Source: Urophycis tenuis
Taxonomy: Eukaryota > Chordata > Actinopteri > Gadiformes > Phycidae
Reading direction: 5' to 3'
DNA: 64,000 nucleotides
Assembly: GCA_036785325.1 (NCBI GenBank)
Contig: JAXIVH010000013.1
Location: forward strand, 2,897,080 to 2,961,079
Shown piece after piece: positions 25,501-38,280 of the stretch. The notes below the pieces were generated by a model. It saw nothing but the letters and a program-made list of their open reading frames with translations, was not told the origin of the DNA and searched no databases. The first letter of the stretch is position 1. Each line of letters opens with the position of its first letter. The position numbers and the translations under genes are program-made.

Positions 25501-28500
25501 CCCCCTCGGCCCGGCCGCAGGTGAGACATGGAGTTCCTGCGGGAGACACGGCGGTTCGACCTGAGAGACGGACTCGGCACACTGCTTCTCTCACGGCGTG
25601 ATTCAAAACCCGCTTGGCCGACGCGGGGGGGGATGAAAGCCTGTGACTGGCGGTGAGTCACGGTGGTCGGTCGGTGAGGAGCTGGTGGAGTTATGAGTGC
25701 ACCACACCACATGCATATTCAAATACGAACAAGTACAACCGTGTGGCTGGTCCATAAAGCACCGTCACACTCCAAATAGCGTACTGGCTACATGTTTCCT
25801 CCTCCTCAGCATTAGTCAGCAGGGGCCCTGCCATACAGAACCCATTCGACTTACAACCTTGCCATTGTGTCGTCTTGGATACCACTGCATTTCTGCTCCA
25901 CTCCACATGCTTGTGTCTGCCTTCCAGGCACTCAGCGTCCCCAGAGAGAGGAAGGCCATTGTGCGTGCTTAAAGCACACTGCAAGCAGCGCTGCTGTAAT
26001 GTTCTGCAAAGCATTCAGCTGCAACCATTTCCTATTCGTGTGGCCACGCAATTGTCTACAAAAAACAAGTTGTATCAGCAGTTAAACCCGTTCAGCAGGC
26101 GGGGAACACTCCGACAGTCGCTGCGTCACCTTCAGTCGTCTTTTCAACCGTCCATCACTGCGCTGGGACTCGCCGTGAGTCCCTGGGGAGCACGTACCTG
26201 AGTTCGGTGCCCCAGCTGCGGAGGGAGGGGAAGTTGAGGGTGTTTGTGGACGAGCCCCCGAGTCCCCTGGCAGACTGCAGGCCCACCAGGTCTCCGCCAC
26301 CGCCACAGTGGGCCTCGGTTTCCAAGGAGAAGTCGCTTCGCACCTTCTCCATGTTCTCGTTGGGCTTGTCCAGGGTGAACACGTCTGAAGGTCAACAGGA
26401 GGGAGGCAGCCGGAGGTCAGAGAGGGGAACGCTGTCTCCGGCTCAAACACTTTCTGGATTATTTATTTTCGGGCTTAACAAGTTCTCGGGTGACTGTGGA
26501 GCCAGAGGAATGTGAAGGGTCGCGACGCACAGCTCTAAACGTCTCACCTGATCACTCGTCTTCATGAGGCTATGAGTCATTCTGTGTTTCATCCTATTCT
26601 TAGCAGGGGGTCAGCTGATAGAGAATTGTTTGTTTGTGTCGTCGCAAAATCATTTTCCCAAATTGTCAGACCAACAGAAGCAGTGTTTGGGTATATTTGC
26701 ACAGCGGTCAAACACATTAGACAGACTCATTGTACTCTGGAGCAGAACTAGACTGATGTTGAGGACTCATACAACTTCTAATCTTGACTGAAGCTAATTT
26801 GGCAGGATAACAAATTGAAAACAAGTGAGATCCCCAAAGGGAAAATAAAACCACTGTAAAATACTGTGCATACATTCAGACGACTAGAGGCACGAGCACC
26901 TTATGATCTGAAGTCAACTATTTAAAATCAGTGTCAGTGGACATGCTGAGGGCAGACATTGTGTTCAATACATTGACAGGAAACTGACAAAGCTACATGT
27001 TCACTGCTGTGCTATCAAACGTTTGGCATGCTCACTTCCACTAGTTTAGAGAACACTAAATAACACTCATATGGCCACATATATAGCCTAAACCTAACCA
27101 ATTACAACTAATAATGTAAAACAATAGGAATACCCTAAATATTAAAGTAAATTCCCAAGGCGTTGGGGACTTTTGGTTTCTCAAAACATGTAATCATCAA
27201 TCTAATAATATCATGCAATCTGGTTCAGAATTCTCAACAGAGGTGCGATCAGGTCTGGTATGATGTCGACCACTTAAAATACACGCAGTGTTTTTTTCTG
27301 ACCGTGTCTGTCTGTGCTACGTTTTGCCATCATCTAAGACATCTAGACTACATCCGGCTGACCATGAGTTGTGAGGAATATCTCTGATCAGCCCCACCCT
27401 TGTAATCTCATTATTTCACTGTTCAACACAAGTGCAAATACTGACCCTTCTTTGAACAACAGTGATTTTGTCAGAAAACAGATGTAATTAATGTAACAGA
27501 GAAATTTTAGGAGTTGACATTAGTTCCCTGACTATTACTGTATATTGTTACCCAACTATGACAGGAATATAAAAATAAGGATAAAAAATAAGTTAAAAAA
27601 TAATAAAAAAATAAGATAAAAAATAATAATATAAAAATAAGGAAATAAGGATTGCAGCACAGGTTAATTTACAGTGAACTTAACTAAGATTTATATATGT
27701 ATGTGTGTATGCGTGTGCGTGTGCGTGTGCGTGTGTGTGTCTGTGTGTCTGTGTGTCTCTGTGTGTCTCTGTGTGTGTGTGTGTGTGCGTGTGCATGTGT
27801 GTGTGTGTGTGTGTGTTTGTGTGCGTGTGCGTGTGCGTGTGTGTATGTATGTGTCTGTGTGTGTGTCTGTGTGTGTCTCTGTGTGTCTGTGGCTCACCAT
27901 TGTCTGTGGCCACCAGGCCGCTGTGAGGGAAGGCCTGTGTTGGGGAGCTCCAGCTGTCTCTCTGTCCAGAGCCACGTGTGTTGCTGTACTCCCAGCGCTT
28001 CTGCTGGAGCTGCTGCATCCAGTAATGCATGACCTGCCTGTTGGGAGCCTGTGGGCGCACACAGACTGCTAGCGACATCCTGTGTACACGCATACATGTC
28101 ATGACTCACACATTCAGTAGAACACCAACCTCAACTACAACATAAAAACGCAACACAAAACACTAAAAAAGCTTGTCAAATATGCCTGTTTAGGTGTAAC
28201 ATCTCTGCAGTAATACAGACGGCCTACATTATATAGCCTTTGATCATATTTTCATTTCACTTTGATCCTTTCCAAATAAAGGCCAAACAGAATGCTAGGT
28301 TCAATTTCAGTTCCATCTTTCGGCAACCAGGCCAAACCATCTGCTCAAAATCGGTGCATGGAAAGGATACGAAACAAATGATGGTGATTTGTAACATCTG
28401 ACCACCTGCTGTTGTAAACTGTCATGTGACCATCAGGTGCAGAGACCTATTTCTTTACAAAGAAAGTGGTGGGTTTGCCCAACTAGAATAATTTAAAAAT

Positions 28501-29216
28501 AGATTAAAAATGTGATTGGGCCCACCCAAATATACACTGACCAACTAACATACACAGCTATTTGATAAATAATACAACTGTCTGAAAATAAATATTCAGG
28601 CTTTATTATGACCTCATTACCCAATAAATGATTCAACACAATTGACAGTGAGTGAACTACAACAAATCAGAGTATGTATTGTTGTGCATATGTTCCTTAC
28701 AGGTCAAGGGTCTACGCGTCAGAGAACGTTGTTATGCAAGTGTCAAGTAAAGGCTAGTGAGAATGGGTGGGACATGCATCACAGAATGTGGTACAACGGC
28801 TTAAAATATCTAAATAAGGAAACATTTGACGAGAAGTGATAAACGAGAATCACAGCCATGTCTGTTTGCCGTTATACCTTCAGAAGAAACTCCTTTCCTG
28901 TAGTGTGTATTTCAAACTGCCCCTCGTCTGCCTCCACATCATAGCTGAAGCTCGCATCGCCTATCTCCATGTATCCGAGCGGCAGGGCGTCCTGAGGAGT
29001 CTTGAAGTAATACAAATAACATTTCCTAGGATCATAAACAAACCACCTCGGTTTATAGCCCCTCAGCGGCCCCTTGCCAGCAAGTTTGGCCAAGTATCCA
29101 CATAATTTTGGTTGTTGGTCCTTGACACCCTCGACTTCGGCCACATCCAAAGAGTTGGAGACCACCATTTGCGAAGCTTTTGGGGAAACTGCTCCGCAGC
29201 CATCCTCTTCATGCAT
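19559..29216 (-). CDS. tbc1d2b: TBC1 domain family member 2B (Rab GTPase-activating protein)
   Basis: Thirteen exons: 28878-29216, 27898-28048, 26198-26384, 25361-25536, 25019-25293, 24056-24553, 23760-23870, 22233-22429, 21296-21790, 20996-21113, 20709-20894, 20188-20309, 19559-19754. They join in phase to about 1016 aa (human about 963). The order is an N-terminal PH domain (LCGYLAKL...GYKPRWFVYD), a linker, coiled coils (GYKTQNKFLNKEILEL) and a TBC domain. The TBC domain has the arginine-finger motif IELDLLRTLP and glutamine-finger motif GYCQGLN. The C terminus ends SDDEEDN. The family inactivates Rab GTPases on endosomes by dual-finger catalysis. The start at 29216 is chosen because it lies just before the PH domain; an in-frame upstream Met at 29330 is possible. 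The exon 4/5 junction (C, then GTAGGT; acceptor before 25293 or 25248) is the least certain. Exon 6 carries a coding minisatellite, and exon 9 a run of seven Glu. Confidence 0.93.
19755..19778. repeat. poly-G/C tract at tbc1d2b last-exon acceptor
   Basis: A run of about 19 G on the plus strand is a poly-C tract on the transcribed strand. It ends immediately before TCAG at the acceptor of the last exon and acts as its pyrimidine tract. Confidence 0.85.
19850..19985. repeat. about 20-bp tandem repeat in tbc1d2b intron 12
   Basis: Six to seven imperfect copies of a unit like ATTGATTGATGAGCCCAACG. Copies differ by a few substitutions. Confidence 0.85.
24385..24484. repeat. coding 12-bp minisatellite in tbc1d2b exon 6
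   Basis: About eight copies of GGGGCTAGGACC (plus strand) lie inside the coding exon. In the tbc1d2b frame each copy encodes Ala-Pro-Val-Leu, giving a tandem tetrapeptide tract with a few variants (APVPASVL). The unit length is a multiple of three, so copy number can change without a frameshift. It sits between two coiled-coil parts where remembered human protein has no such repeat. Confidence 0.9.
24555..24612. repeat. (GAGA)n-rich run at tbc1d2b exon 6 acceptor
   Basis: On the minus strand this is TCTCTCTGTC-type pyrimidine sequence directly before TTTTTCAAG and exon 6. Confidence 0.85.
26385..27690 (-). other. tbc1d2b intron 2, no gene recognised
   Basis: Non-coding and increasingly AT-rich, with an A/T-rich run (AAAAATAA-type) at 27565-27650 just before the GT microsatellite. 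Confidence 0.45.
27696..27893. repeat. (TG)n compound microsatellite beside tbc1d2b exon 2 donor
   Basis: About 200 bp of TG with GC, CT and TATG interruptions end within 5 bases of the exon 2 donor (minus strand G, then GTGAGCC). The intron therefore starts directly with CA-rich repeat on the transcribed strand. Confidence 0.95.
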
Positions 29217-29439
29217 CTTTCCTCGATCTTTCTTCTTGCACCACAGCGGATGCAAACTGCTGTTTCCATCCGCATGACTGCTGGAGTTCGTCCAAATGCA
29301 TTGTGGTAGCTGTAGTTTCAAAACTGACACGAGGAGTGATGCATTGTTTCCGTTGGAGGGCGTTGTGGGACAAGATTGTAGTCACATTTTCGTAACCAAA
29401 AAATATTAACGGAATTTTTTTTATATGTCAAGGAAATTT

Positions 29440-29837
29440 ACCGTCTTATCAACAACCTTGAATATCCTGTATAATTTGCACATTTTGCATTTTGCACATT
29501 CTGCACATTTGCACATCTATTTTGCACAACTTACAACTGCACATCTATTTTTATTTTTATATCTACAAGTAAGACTCTCCAATTGCACTATTCAGCTATT
29601 CACCTACCAATTGCACTGTCCATCTCAATGATGACTATTATGTATGTATATAGGTTCTCATTTTTTCACCTGATTTGATTTTAAGAGCTCACATATAATT
29701 TAATCTTGTTTAGGTAAATCTATTTATTGTTTATTGTCTATAGTCAGGTTTTTTTTATCGCACTCCTCTATCCCCTTGTACTGCTGGTCAATGTGAATTT
29801 CTCCTAAGGGGGATTAATAAAAGAATATCTTATCTTT
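29440..29837 (+). mobile_element. LINE 3'-end fragment
   Basis: The segment is rich in TTGCACATTTTGCACA-type sequence. It ends GTGAATTTCTCCTAAGGGGG, then ATTAATAAAAGAATATCTTA. That combination is a tail I recognise from fish non-LTR retrotransposon 3' ends. No reverse transcriptase is present, so it is a 5'-truncated copy; the family name is not assigned. Confidence 0.55.
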
Positions 29838-30014
29838 TAGCCTTAATTTGTGACTTAATTTAGTGTGTTGTTTTTTAATTATTAATAGACAGGAAGGGTG
29901 AAATCCATATGCAACAATGCATCTCACTAACAAACAAAGAATTACATGTCTAATGATGACATGCTTTTAGCTTAAAACAGCTTAAATTCCCAGAGACCAT
30001 CGCAGTGACCACAC

Positions 30015-30352
30015 TTAGGCCGGACTTGGTTCTCATGTCAGAATCAACAAGGCAGCTGATACTGCTGGAGTTGATTGTGCCCTGGTAAGACCGGATGGAG
30101 GAGGCATTTGAGAGGAAGAGGGCCAAGTATGAGGAGTGGCAGGCGAATGCCAGCGCAACGGATGCAAGACTCGGTGCAGCCCCATTGAGGTTGGATGTCG
30201 AGGTTTCGCAGGCCAGTCACTCTGCAGGGCCCTCAAGTTGTTGGGAATAAGGGAACTGCACAGCAAGAAAGCCATCAAAAACACCACTGATGCTGCTGAG
30301 AAGGCATCAAGATGACTGTGGATCATGAGGGGTGATCCGTGGGCCACACAAG
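30015..30352 (+). pseudogene. decayed retroelement open-reading-frame fragment
   Basis: Conceptual translation switches frame but retains pieces such as RPDLVLMSESTRQLILLEL, ERKRAKYEE, GFAG-like and KAIKNTTDAAEKASRWLWI (the Arg codon is lost here). I recognise this as the C-terminal part of a fish retrotransposon polyprotein family. Several in-frame stops and at least two frame changes show that it is dead. Confidence is limited because the family is recalled and not searched. Confidence 0.5.
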
Positions 30353-30944
30353 CTACCTAGACACAAGCCGGGGTGTGATCACCCCCGGCTGGGTCGCCTG
30401 GGCGAGGGTGTCTGATGTTGAGAGACCCGAAACACCCTATGACCTCAGGTTACATCACTGATGATGTGTCTAGGTTGCACCAGAGGGTGTATATTAAACC
30501 AACTAGGGCCCCCATGTACTCAAGAAACCTTCTTCAAGAAACCTAACTGCCTCGAGATGATATTGTGATGAAAACACATACTGACTCTGACCTACAGATT
30601 CCAATTGTATTTTTTTACTCTCCAACATGAAAAACATAGCCAACAGCACGCATATCTTTTAAAAAATATAGAATTTACTTTCCTATATCTCAAACATGGT
30701 ACTTTATTGTGTAACCAAGTGCTGAGATTAAAGAGCATGGCAAGTTACTGTTAGGAAATCCTTCTGTTAGGAGGCCTATGGAAATTGGAAATTGTGACAA
30801 CATTGCTGCGACCAAAACTGCTCACTTTCTCCAGAGGAGCAACTTTGAGTCACAACAGAAAGAGATGTATTTCACAACGGTAGGATTATAATATGTTAGA
30901 TACACTTTACTTATTCTCATAGATTATATCTATATCTATATCTA

Positions 30945-30946
30945 TA

Positions 30947-31006
<60 letters not shown>

Positions 31007-31057
31007 GCATGTGCACACCCACCGACACGCTTATACACATACGCCCTTCCTCATGCC

Positions 31058-31142
<85 letters not shown>

Positions 31143-31260
31143 GCTCTCTACCTCTCTGTCTCTCGCTGTCTCTCTCACCCACACCCACAGCCACACAAAC
31201 ACAAACAGAAACACAAACACAACCACATTCATATCTGTTTGAATACACAAACGTAAGCGC

Positions 31261-31304
<44 letters not shown>
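30945..31304. repeat. compound microsatellite cluster (CA)n, (CT)n, (CA)n
   Basis: A CA run at about 30949-31005, a CT run at 31061-31140 and a second CA run at 31259-31304 are separated by degenerate CA-rich sequence. Confidence 0.95.
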
Positions 31305-31306
<2 letters not shown>

Positions 31307-32190
31307 TAAAATAGCAAACATTAGACTGTGATTTTTATATAATTGATTATATTATTGATTAAGCAAAATTAAATCTGCAATTACATCATCCCATCCTGTA
31401 CAGTTACATGCATGAGTCTACCCACACAGGAAAAGCAGACAGCTGCAGCTGATGACTCTAGAGTCTGAATTACCAGAAACTATCAGCGTTATGGGCCCCA
31501 GCAAAAAGAGGAATTGGATGACAAAATTCTACTGCACTTCTTAGGTTTGCCATCAGAATATATAGGATGCATTTATATTGCATCTTGATAACTGTATAAT
31601 TTCTGAACTCCACGTCTTCTTCATGATAAGTGTTGACAGGAGATTGACCTTTCACACCAAAATGGCTGTCCACATTTAGAATAAACAAAGCAGATTGTTT
31701 CCCCTCTGTGATGGAATCAGACGGTGTCTGAGTAAACTCTCGCTTGTTTCGCCAGCCAATCAGCGTCTGCGAGACAAAAACCACATTTTGTATCATGCTT
31801 TCCATATCTCCCCAGGAAACGCATGCTTGCTAAAAACACCCCTGTCTCTCTGCAATGCAAATGAGCTCTATGAGCTGTACTTCACCATTACGCCAACAGA
31901 TCTTAGGATTTACCCTGCCCTTGGAAAAAGAGGTGTGTAATTTTAAATGTCATCTTTCTTAATCTTGGGTTCACTACTCAGTCAGAACACATTGTTTCAG
32001 AAGTTGCAGATCTGACACAGTGGCATCATAATGGTTGCTGAAGGCAGCGTAGGGTCAAACCAATCTTTGCTTATCTCTTTGGCAGCTGGTATGTGTGCTT
32101 CACCTGAACCTAAACACGTACTGACCGGAGGCAACAGTGAGCTGAGATTTGGTGGCAAGATATAATTATAATTTTGGTTTGTGTTGCAGA
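31305..32190. other. intergenic upstream of sh2d7, no gene recognised
   Basis: No coding exon or named repeat is seen. It would contain the sh2d7 promoter if the exon at 32191 is real. Confidence 0.4.
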
Positions 32191-32305
32191 GGCAATCAGG
32201 GGACTGCTCAGCTCACTAAACCCCAAGTCTGACAAAAAGACAGCCCAGGAACACACAAGGGATCACGAGGGAAATACTGGCAGGACCTGTTGGATTCATC
32301 AGAAG
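32191..32305 (+). other. candidate 5' UTR exon of sh2d7
   Basis: TTTGTGTTGCAG precedes and CATCAGAAG, then GTAACG, follows, so the segment is bounded by plausible acceptor and donor sites. It contains no ATG. It may be an internal non-coding exon of sh2d7, whose start codon lies at 32896. Confidence 0.35.
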
Positions 32306-32895
32306 GTAACGGACCCATTATGATCATCAATTGTCATTGTGTTTGACTCTGTATGTTGAATCTCCATATAGTGGAACATCGTAACATTGATTGGGACAAT
32401 TTTGCCAATAATATTGGCTAAAGCAGCACTACAGTGCTCTGTCACACTTTTTACTTTCTTGTTTTAATATTTATTATCATTTTAAAAGATAATTATTTGT
32501 CTTGAGATTCAAGCAGTATTTAAATGTAGGGTCGTTAGACTGTAGCAGCTGAACCCTCATCTCTGGGAAGGCAACCAAGCACATCAGACAAACCTTCAGA
32601 TCGTGACGATATATTAATCATGAAACATTTCAAATGTTGTTGTTTTTTTCTATAATATAATTGCATAAATGTATCACCTGCAGGTTGACAACAAAAACAC
32701 ACATCTCCATACTAGCATATCTGTATAGAGTTATGCGCTGAGCCCACTGTGTGGTTTATGTATGTTGGAATTTAGGCAAATGAAAACCAACTGACCTCTG
32801 TTCCTCTATGCTGGGAAGTGAAAGCTGCCTGTCTCATACAGCTGTACTGACTTCTGTATTCATTTGGGCCGTAGAACCACACAGCAACAGAGCCA

Positions 32896-34383
32896 ATGAA
32901 TCAACATGGCGAGGACAGAGAGGGCAGACTCAGGGAACTGTCTGTCAGGTGGTTCATGGACACTCAGGCCCCCCTCATCCTCCGGAATGGAATATTCCCC
33001 AGCTGGTTCCAGGGATTCATTACCAGAAAGTAAGTGTTTCAAATACGCTGTGTATTCTATGATTTGAGCAGCTGTTAGTGGCGTGGATGGGGGTGTGCAA
33101 CATCTAGGCTTTACATGATTTAGTCATCAAATCAATATCTTTAGTGTGTACGGAAAAATATATTATCAGAGTAATTATGGCAAAATAAACATTATTAAAA
33201 TAAATGTTGCAATGTTTCATACATATGTTTATGATTTTGTTTATTCATAATTCATAATATTTCTTATATTTATAATTCCAAGGCAATATCCTTGAGTATT
33301 TAATGAATCGTTTATTATTTATTTAGACTTAATGCAAGAAGTCAAGTTCTTTATTTCCTAACAGCAAAATATGTGTGCGTTTATAAATATACATGTCAGC
33401 ATTACTGGAACCTGGAAACCCAGATAATGAGACGAACCTGCTATGCCTGGTGACTATTCTCTTGTATCTTGCCTGGTTTTGGATTAAACATCTCAAGGGA
33501 AAGTAACATCAGATTGTGTGTATTCATAAATAATCGGCTGATAGAAAAGGGCTTTTAGCTTTTAGCTTGTTATCCACAAGTTTAGAGTTTCAGAATGATA
33601 TAATATGTGTGATTGTTCTTTTTAAGATATGTTCCCTGTTTGTCTGTGTGCACTTACTGTGAAAACTTTTGTTGTTGTAAAACTTTAAGGGCATATTAAT
33701 TCACCATGAATAAATATGAGTTGATGCAGTTATAAGTATGAATAATATATCATTAGCATAAGGGTTAGGGTTAGGTTTTTGTTTTGTAGTTCAGGTCCTG
33801 TTAAGTTAAAGTTACTCTGGTTAAAGTAAGGTTTATGGTTAATGAACCACATTAGTAAATGATTACTAGAGCATTTGTTAACCGGCAATTTTACCTAGTT
33901 AGTTACTGCTACTTACTGCATAAACTAATGTTAATTAATGGTTGATTTATATACCCTTATTGTAAAGTGTTACTTTTCTTTTCAAAGGAGTTCAAATCCA
34001 CAAAGTTAAAGGCTATCAATTCACAGGGATGCAGAAAAAACCCTTCATGACAAAGAGCTGGGCAGTTTTCTGATTCGTCTCAGCGACAAGGCCACTGGAT
34101 ACATACTCTCCTACAAGTGAGTCATGCCGTACTTCATTGCAAACTCTACACGAGGCAAAGAGGGATGCTTGTAAGACGCCACGCTGTTCTTTGGTTTCCA
34201 GAGGCAGCGGGCGGTGTCGACACTTCATGATCAGCCAAACCAAAGCCGGACAGTTTGTCGTCTCTGGAGACACGCGGCTCCACGAGTCCCTGGTGAACCT
34301 CATCGCTTTCTACAAGAAGAACTCCATCGAGCCCTTTGGAGAATACCTGACGTATTCATGCTTAGAGGTAAGACCTCAAACAC

Positions 34384-34474
<91 letters not shown>

Positions 34475-35694
34475 ATATGTAGACATGTATATACACACGT
34501 ATAGAAACATACCGTATATAATATGAAATAATGTTGTCTAAGCACAGGTAGATATAATCGGGGTTATGATCATTCCAGGAGTGTGCCGAGGAGCTGTATG
34601 ACATGATTCAGGTCAGCCATCGTGAAAAGTCTCCAGTGAACCCCAGAGCCAGGACACCTGCCACCGCGGCACCGCAGGGCCTTCAAGATCGTGAGGCAAG
34701 CGCACGTCACTGTCATTGACACATTCCTCCTCCTTCTTTGAGTGTGTCATCTGAGCGCGAGTGAACGGTGTTGTTTCTGTTGTTGTTGACCAACACAGGA
34801 AACACCGCCGATACCCCGGCGGAGGAGAGCGCACGTGGACGTCTGCGGTGGGGAAGCGCCGCACGCCGCCCCGGCTTGCAGAGCGCCGGCTGAGAGCGCA
34901 CCAGGGAGGGCCGCCTGGCTGGAGACGGAGAGCACCTCCTGCAGCGCTGCCAGCACCAGACCTCCTCCTCCTCTTCCTCCCTTCCACCTCCTCCAGGCCG
35001 CCGGCCTCGCCGTGCCCACGTCCGCCGCGGAGCCGCCGCGCACCGTCTACTCCCTGCTGCAGCCGCTGGAGGGGAAGAGCGCATCTCTGCCCCTGCTGCT
35101 GGACACGCCCTCGGACGGCGACAGGCTGAGCACGCCGCCCCCCAGGCCCTCCCCCAGGTCCTCGTCCCCGGGGGCCGCCCAGGGACGGCGGAGGGGGAAG
35201 CTGCACCCCGGTGACGAGGGCAGGGGCGGAGGGAGGCCTGCCAGCAGTCCGGGCCTGGACTACCCGTGTGCCGGCCCCGTGTACCACCTGGCCGGCGCCG
35301 GCCAGCCGCAGGCCCGCGGGGGCCAAGACGAGAGGGTGGCGGTGGGAAACAGGGAGTGCGCCTACGGCCTGTTCGACGACGAGGCGTACGAGATGGTGCC
35401 CGAGGTGGACGGGCTGCCCCGGGCCCACGGAGAGCCCAGAAGGGACTCTCACACCTATGAGTCCCCGGAGGACATCCGACTGAAACCCCTGGTCCCGTCT
35501 GCCGGGGCGAAGGTGAGTCATGTTCCTACAATGACTGTCGTTGAGCCTCGAGTCCTTGCGGGGGTGCTTACTTACACACTGGCTACATTTCACAAGTACA
35601 GTCTATCAAAAGATATTTCAGTTAATGACTTACTTTTTCTGATTGTGTTCAGAATGACAAGTGGAAATGGTTCCCTGAGCTGAAGAGGAAGTGA
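32896..35694 (+). CDS. sh2d7: SH2 domain-containing protein 7
   Basis: Exons 32896-33029, 34027-34116, 34202-34367, 34579-34695, 34799-35512 and 35653-35694 join in phase to about 420 aa (human about 451). The N terminus has RWFMDTQAPLILRNGIFPSW, close to human SH2D7. The SH2 domain spans exons 1-3 and includes FLIRLSDKATGYILSYK, with the phosphotyrosine-binding Arg in FLIR, then GRCRHFMI. The rest is a long Pro/Ser/Arg-rich tail with PPIPRRRR, a potential SH3 ligand. Two tyrosine motifs (DDEAYEM, HTYESPEDI) are possible phosphosites, and the end is WFPELKRK. It is an intracellular adaptor of the SH2D2A/HSH2D type. An in-frame stop 24 bases upstream supports the start. Intron 4 needs a GC donor (GAG, then GCAAGC); a GT donor after 34611 would make the exon shorter. 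Confidence 0.9.
34383..34470. repeat. (GT)n microsatellite after sh2d7 exon 3 donor
   Basis: The run begins about 15 bases after the donor at 34368, so the intron starts with a UG-repeat in the transcript. Confidence 0.95.
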
Positions 35695-35851
35695 GGCAGA
35701 GGCTACCCTACCGCCTGCTGCAGTTGAACACTATTGCTTATCATCGACTCCTTTTGAGAACTAATTCAAATGATTTGATAAGAATGAGAACCACAAGTCA
35801 TTATCATTACAAAATTCCTATGTATTGTATTTGCTCTTCTTTGTATATTTC

Positions 35852-35857
35852 AATAAA
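35852..35857 (+). terminator. polyadenylation signal AATAAA of sh2d7
   Basis: A canonical AATAAA lies about 160 bases after the stop codon, in an AT-rich 3' UTR. Confidence 0.6.
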
Positions 35858-36194
35858 TAATTTAAAGATCCTTGGGTCGATGGAGCCATTAGTATCGTAT
35901 TGTTGACACACTTGCATAGTGCAGGTTTGTATATTAACAGTAAAATGTTAGGATTATGGCAGACAGCTCCTCCTTTCCTCGTCTCCCCCTGAGCTGTGCA
36001 GCTGTGCAGCTGTGCGCGCTATCTGATGACGCGCTGGAGTTTCCACTGGCAGCAGACAACACTATCAGTCCACATCAGATCAGGACCATCTCCACAAACC
36101 TGAAACACAATGTGGCTTTCAGATGTGAAACATAACAGCCCACGTCGACACCTCGATATGAGTGTGTGTGTGTGTGTGTGTGTGTGTGTCTGAC

Positions 36195-36232
<38 letters not shown>

Positions 36233-36726
36233 CCAGAATTAATATTGAAATTATGATATTTATATTATATATTGTGATCATATCATAATGTCTCCATTAT
36301 AACCTGTAGGATGATCTCAGTAACCTCAGATGGCAGCAATATGAATGTGATCATGTAAGAGAAGAGGGGAAACTGTTGCAAACTCTCTGTCACCGGAGAA
36401 CCGGTAACAAGGGTGGAGCAGGTTCCAAAGGGATGCTTTATAGCCACATATTACATTCCACAGCGCCTCCTGGCCTCCTGGAATGTAAATCAGCAGATGT
36501 TCTTCTCTGTGAGGTGTAGTCATGAATGAGGTCGGCCCTCACACAGCACACACTATGTTATGGTGAATGTTTGAATACCGGCCTTGTAGAGGGAGCTTGA
36601 CTTTACACAATGAGGGTGATGATCAGCTGATTAACAAGCTATCCTTGTCCCATGGGGGATTATTTATGTATCAACTTTATTTCTGTGTCTTTCTATGTTA
36701 TGCGTACGTGTTTTATATACAATATA

Positions 36727-36836
<110 letters not shown>

Positions 36837-37289
36837 TATACTGTATAAATAGATATAGACAGTATATAGATCAGTGAGGCCAGCTGGGCTCTGTGTTTGT
36901 GCAGGATGGCAGGATGAGGTCATTCTAGTGTTGAGTGCTGTGCTGGCTAATGCTTAATGGTCTTGTTCAGGTTCTCGTCATTATGGGTGATTGGATGTGG
37001 TGTGCACATACATCCCTGCTCTGATGTTTAGAACCACCACGCAACCGTGGACATCATTGAGAGGAGCAGAATAATGTGCATGTGAATGTGAATGTGAATG
37101 TGCAACTATGAAACACATTATATAATGATCATTTATATCAGGACACAAAGGAAATGATTTGCACTTTATTTGAGTTAAGCAAATACCACAAAATTCACAT
37201 GAAAATGCAGAAAAATTGATATCCAAGAGCCATAGTTAAGTACATATTAGACGCATTAGAGAACAAGAACAAGTGAAGCAACAGGCGAT

Positions 37290-37690
37290 GGCAGTGCTCA
37301 GTCATGTCATTCATAGAGGTCAGTCAGTCAGAGGTCATTTAGAGGTCGATCAGTCAGAGGTCAGTCATGTCAGTCATGGAGATCAGTCAGTCAGAGGTCA
37401 GTCATGTCAGCCTTGGAGGTCATGGAGGTCAGTCAGTCAGAGGTCATCCAGAGGTCGGTCAGTCAGAGGTCAGTCATGGAGAGGATACAGTCATGGAGAC
37501 AGGTGATGGCAGAGGACAGTCATGGAGGTCATGGAGGTCAGTCAGTCAGAGGTCATTCAGAGGTCGGTCATGAAGACAATACAGTCATGGAAACCATACA
37601 GTCATGGAGACCATACAGTCATGGAGACCATACAGTCATGGAGACAATACAGTCATGGAGACAATACAGTCATGGAGACGATACAGAGCC
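37290..37690. repeat. GTCAGTCA / ACAGTCATGGAGAC minisatellite
   Basis: A first block (about 37310-37560) is made of GTCAGTCAGAGGTCATxxAG variants. A second block (37575-37685) has about seven tandem copies of an 18-bp unit like ATACAGTCATGGAGACCA. The two blocks share the CAGTCATGGAG core. Confidence 0.9.
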
Positions 37691-38280
37691 CTTCATTCAA
37701 CAGAGAAAACACAAAGATATGATTGTCTTCATGCTCTGGGTACATTAGCAAGAACCAAACTGAGATATAAAGAATCCTCCAATATTGAACAAAATGAAAT
37801 AAATATTGCATAGATCATAGATGAGTAGAAATCCCCTCTACGGTTCTAATTTGGGTCTTGTGCTTTCATTTCTCTCAATCTTTAATGTTACAAGTGATGT
37901 TCAACGGCGACATGTCATGTGCAATATGGTATTCCCCTTGTGATACCGGTGATAATGGCCTTTTGAATAATTCGATAAAAGTGACAGTAAACAGGTTCAT
38001 TTTGCAGAAAGGATTCTGCCTTTCAGTCTAATAGATAAAAAAGGTTGAATTATTCTTCAACATGTGACCGATACGGGTCGAGCCCTATTACGAGTGATGA
38101 TTCAAATGTGAAGCAACACGTGTACTACACAGAGAAACTCAGCATCCCAGAATCCAGTCTGGGGGGAAGACTGGATGAGGAGTTCTGGGCTTCACAGGTA
38201 GGGGGGAAAGGTTTACTACTCTGCTCGGGATATGGAGTTGGTCTCAGTCAACCCGCTGGCTTGTTATCCGTTGAGCCCTC

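Noticed and set aside
34613..35593. Long minus-strand open frame opposite sh2d7 exon 5
   Set aside because: The GC-rich plus-strand exon has the correct splice phases and ends; the opposite frame has no supporting signals.
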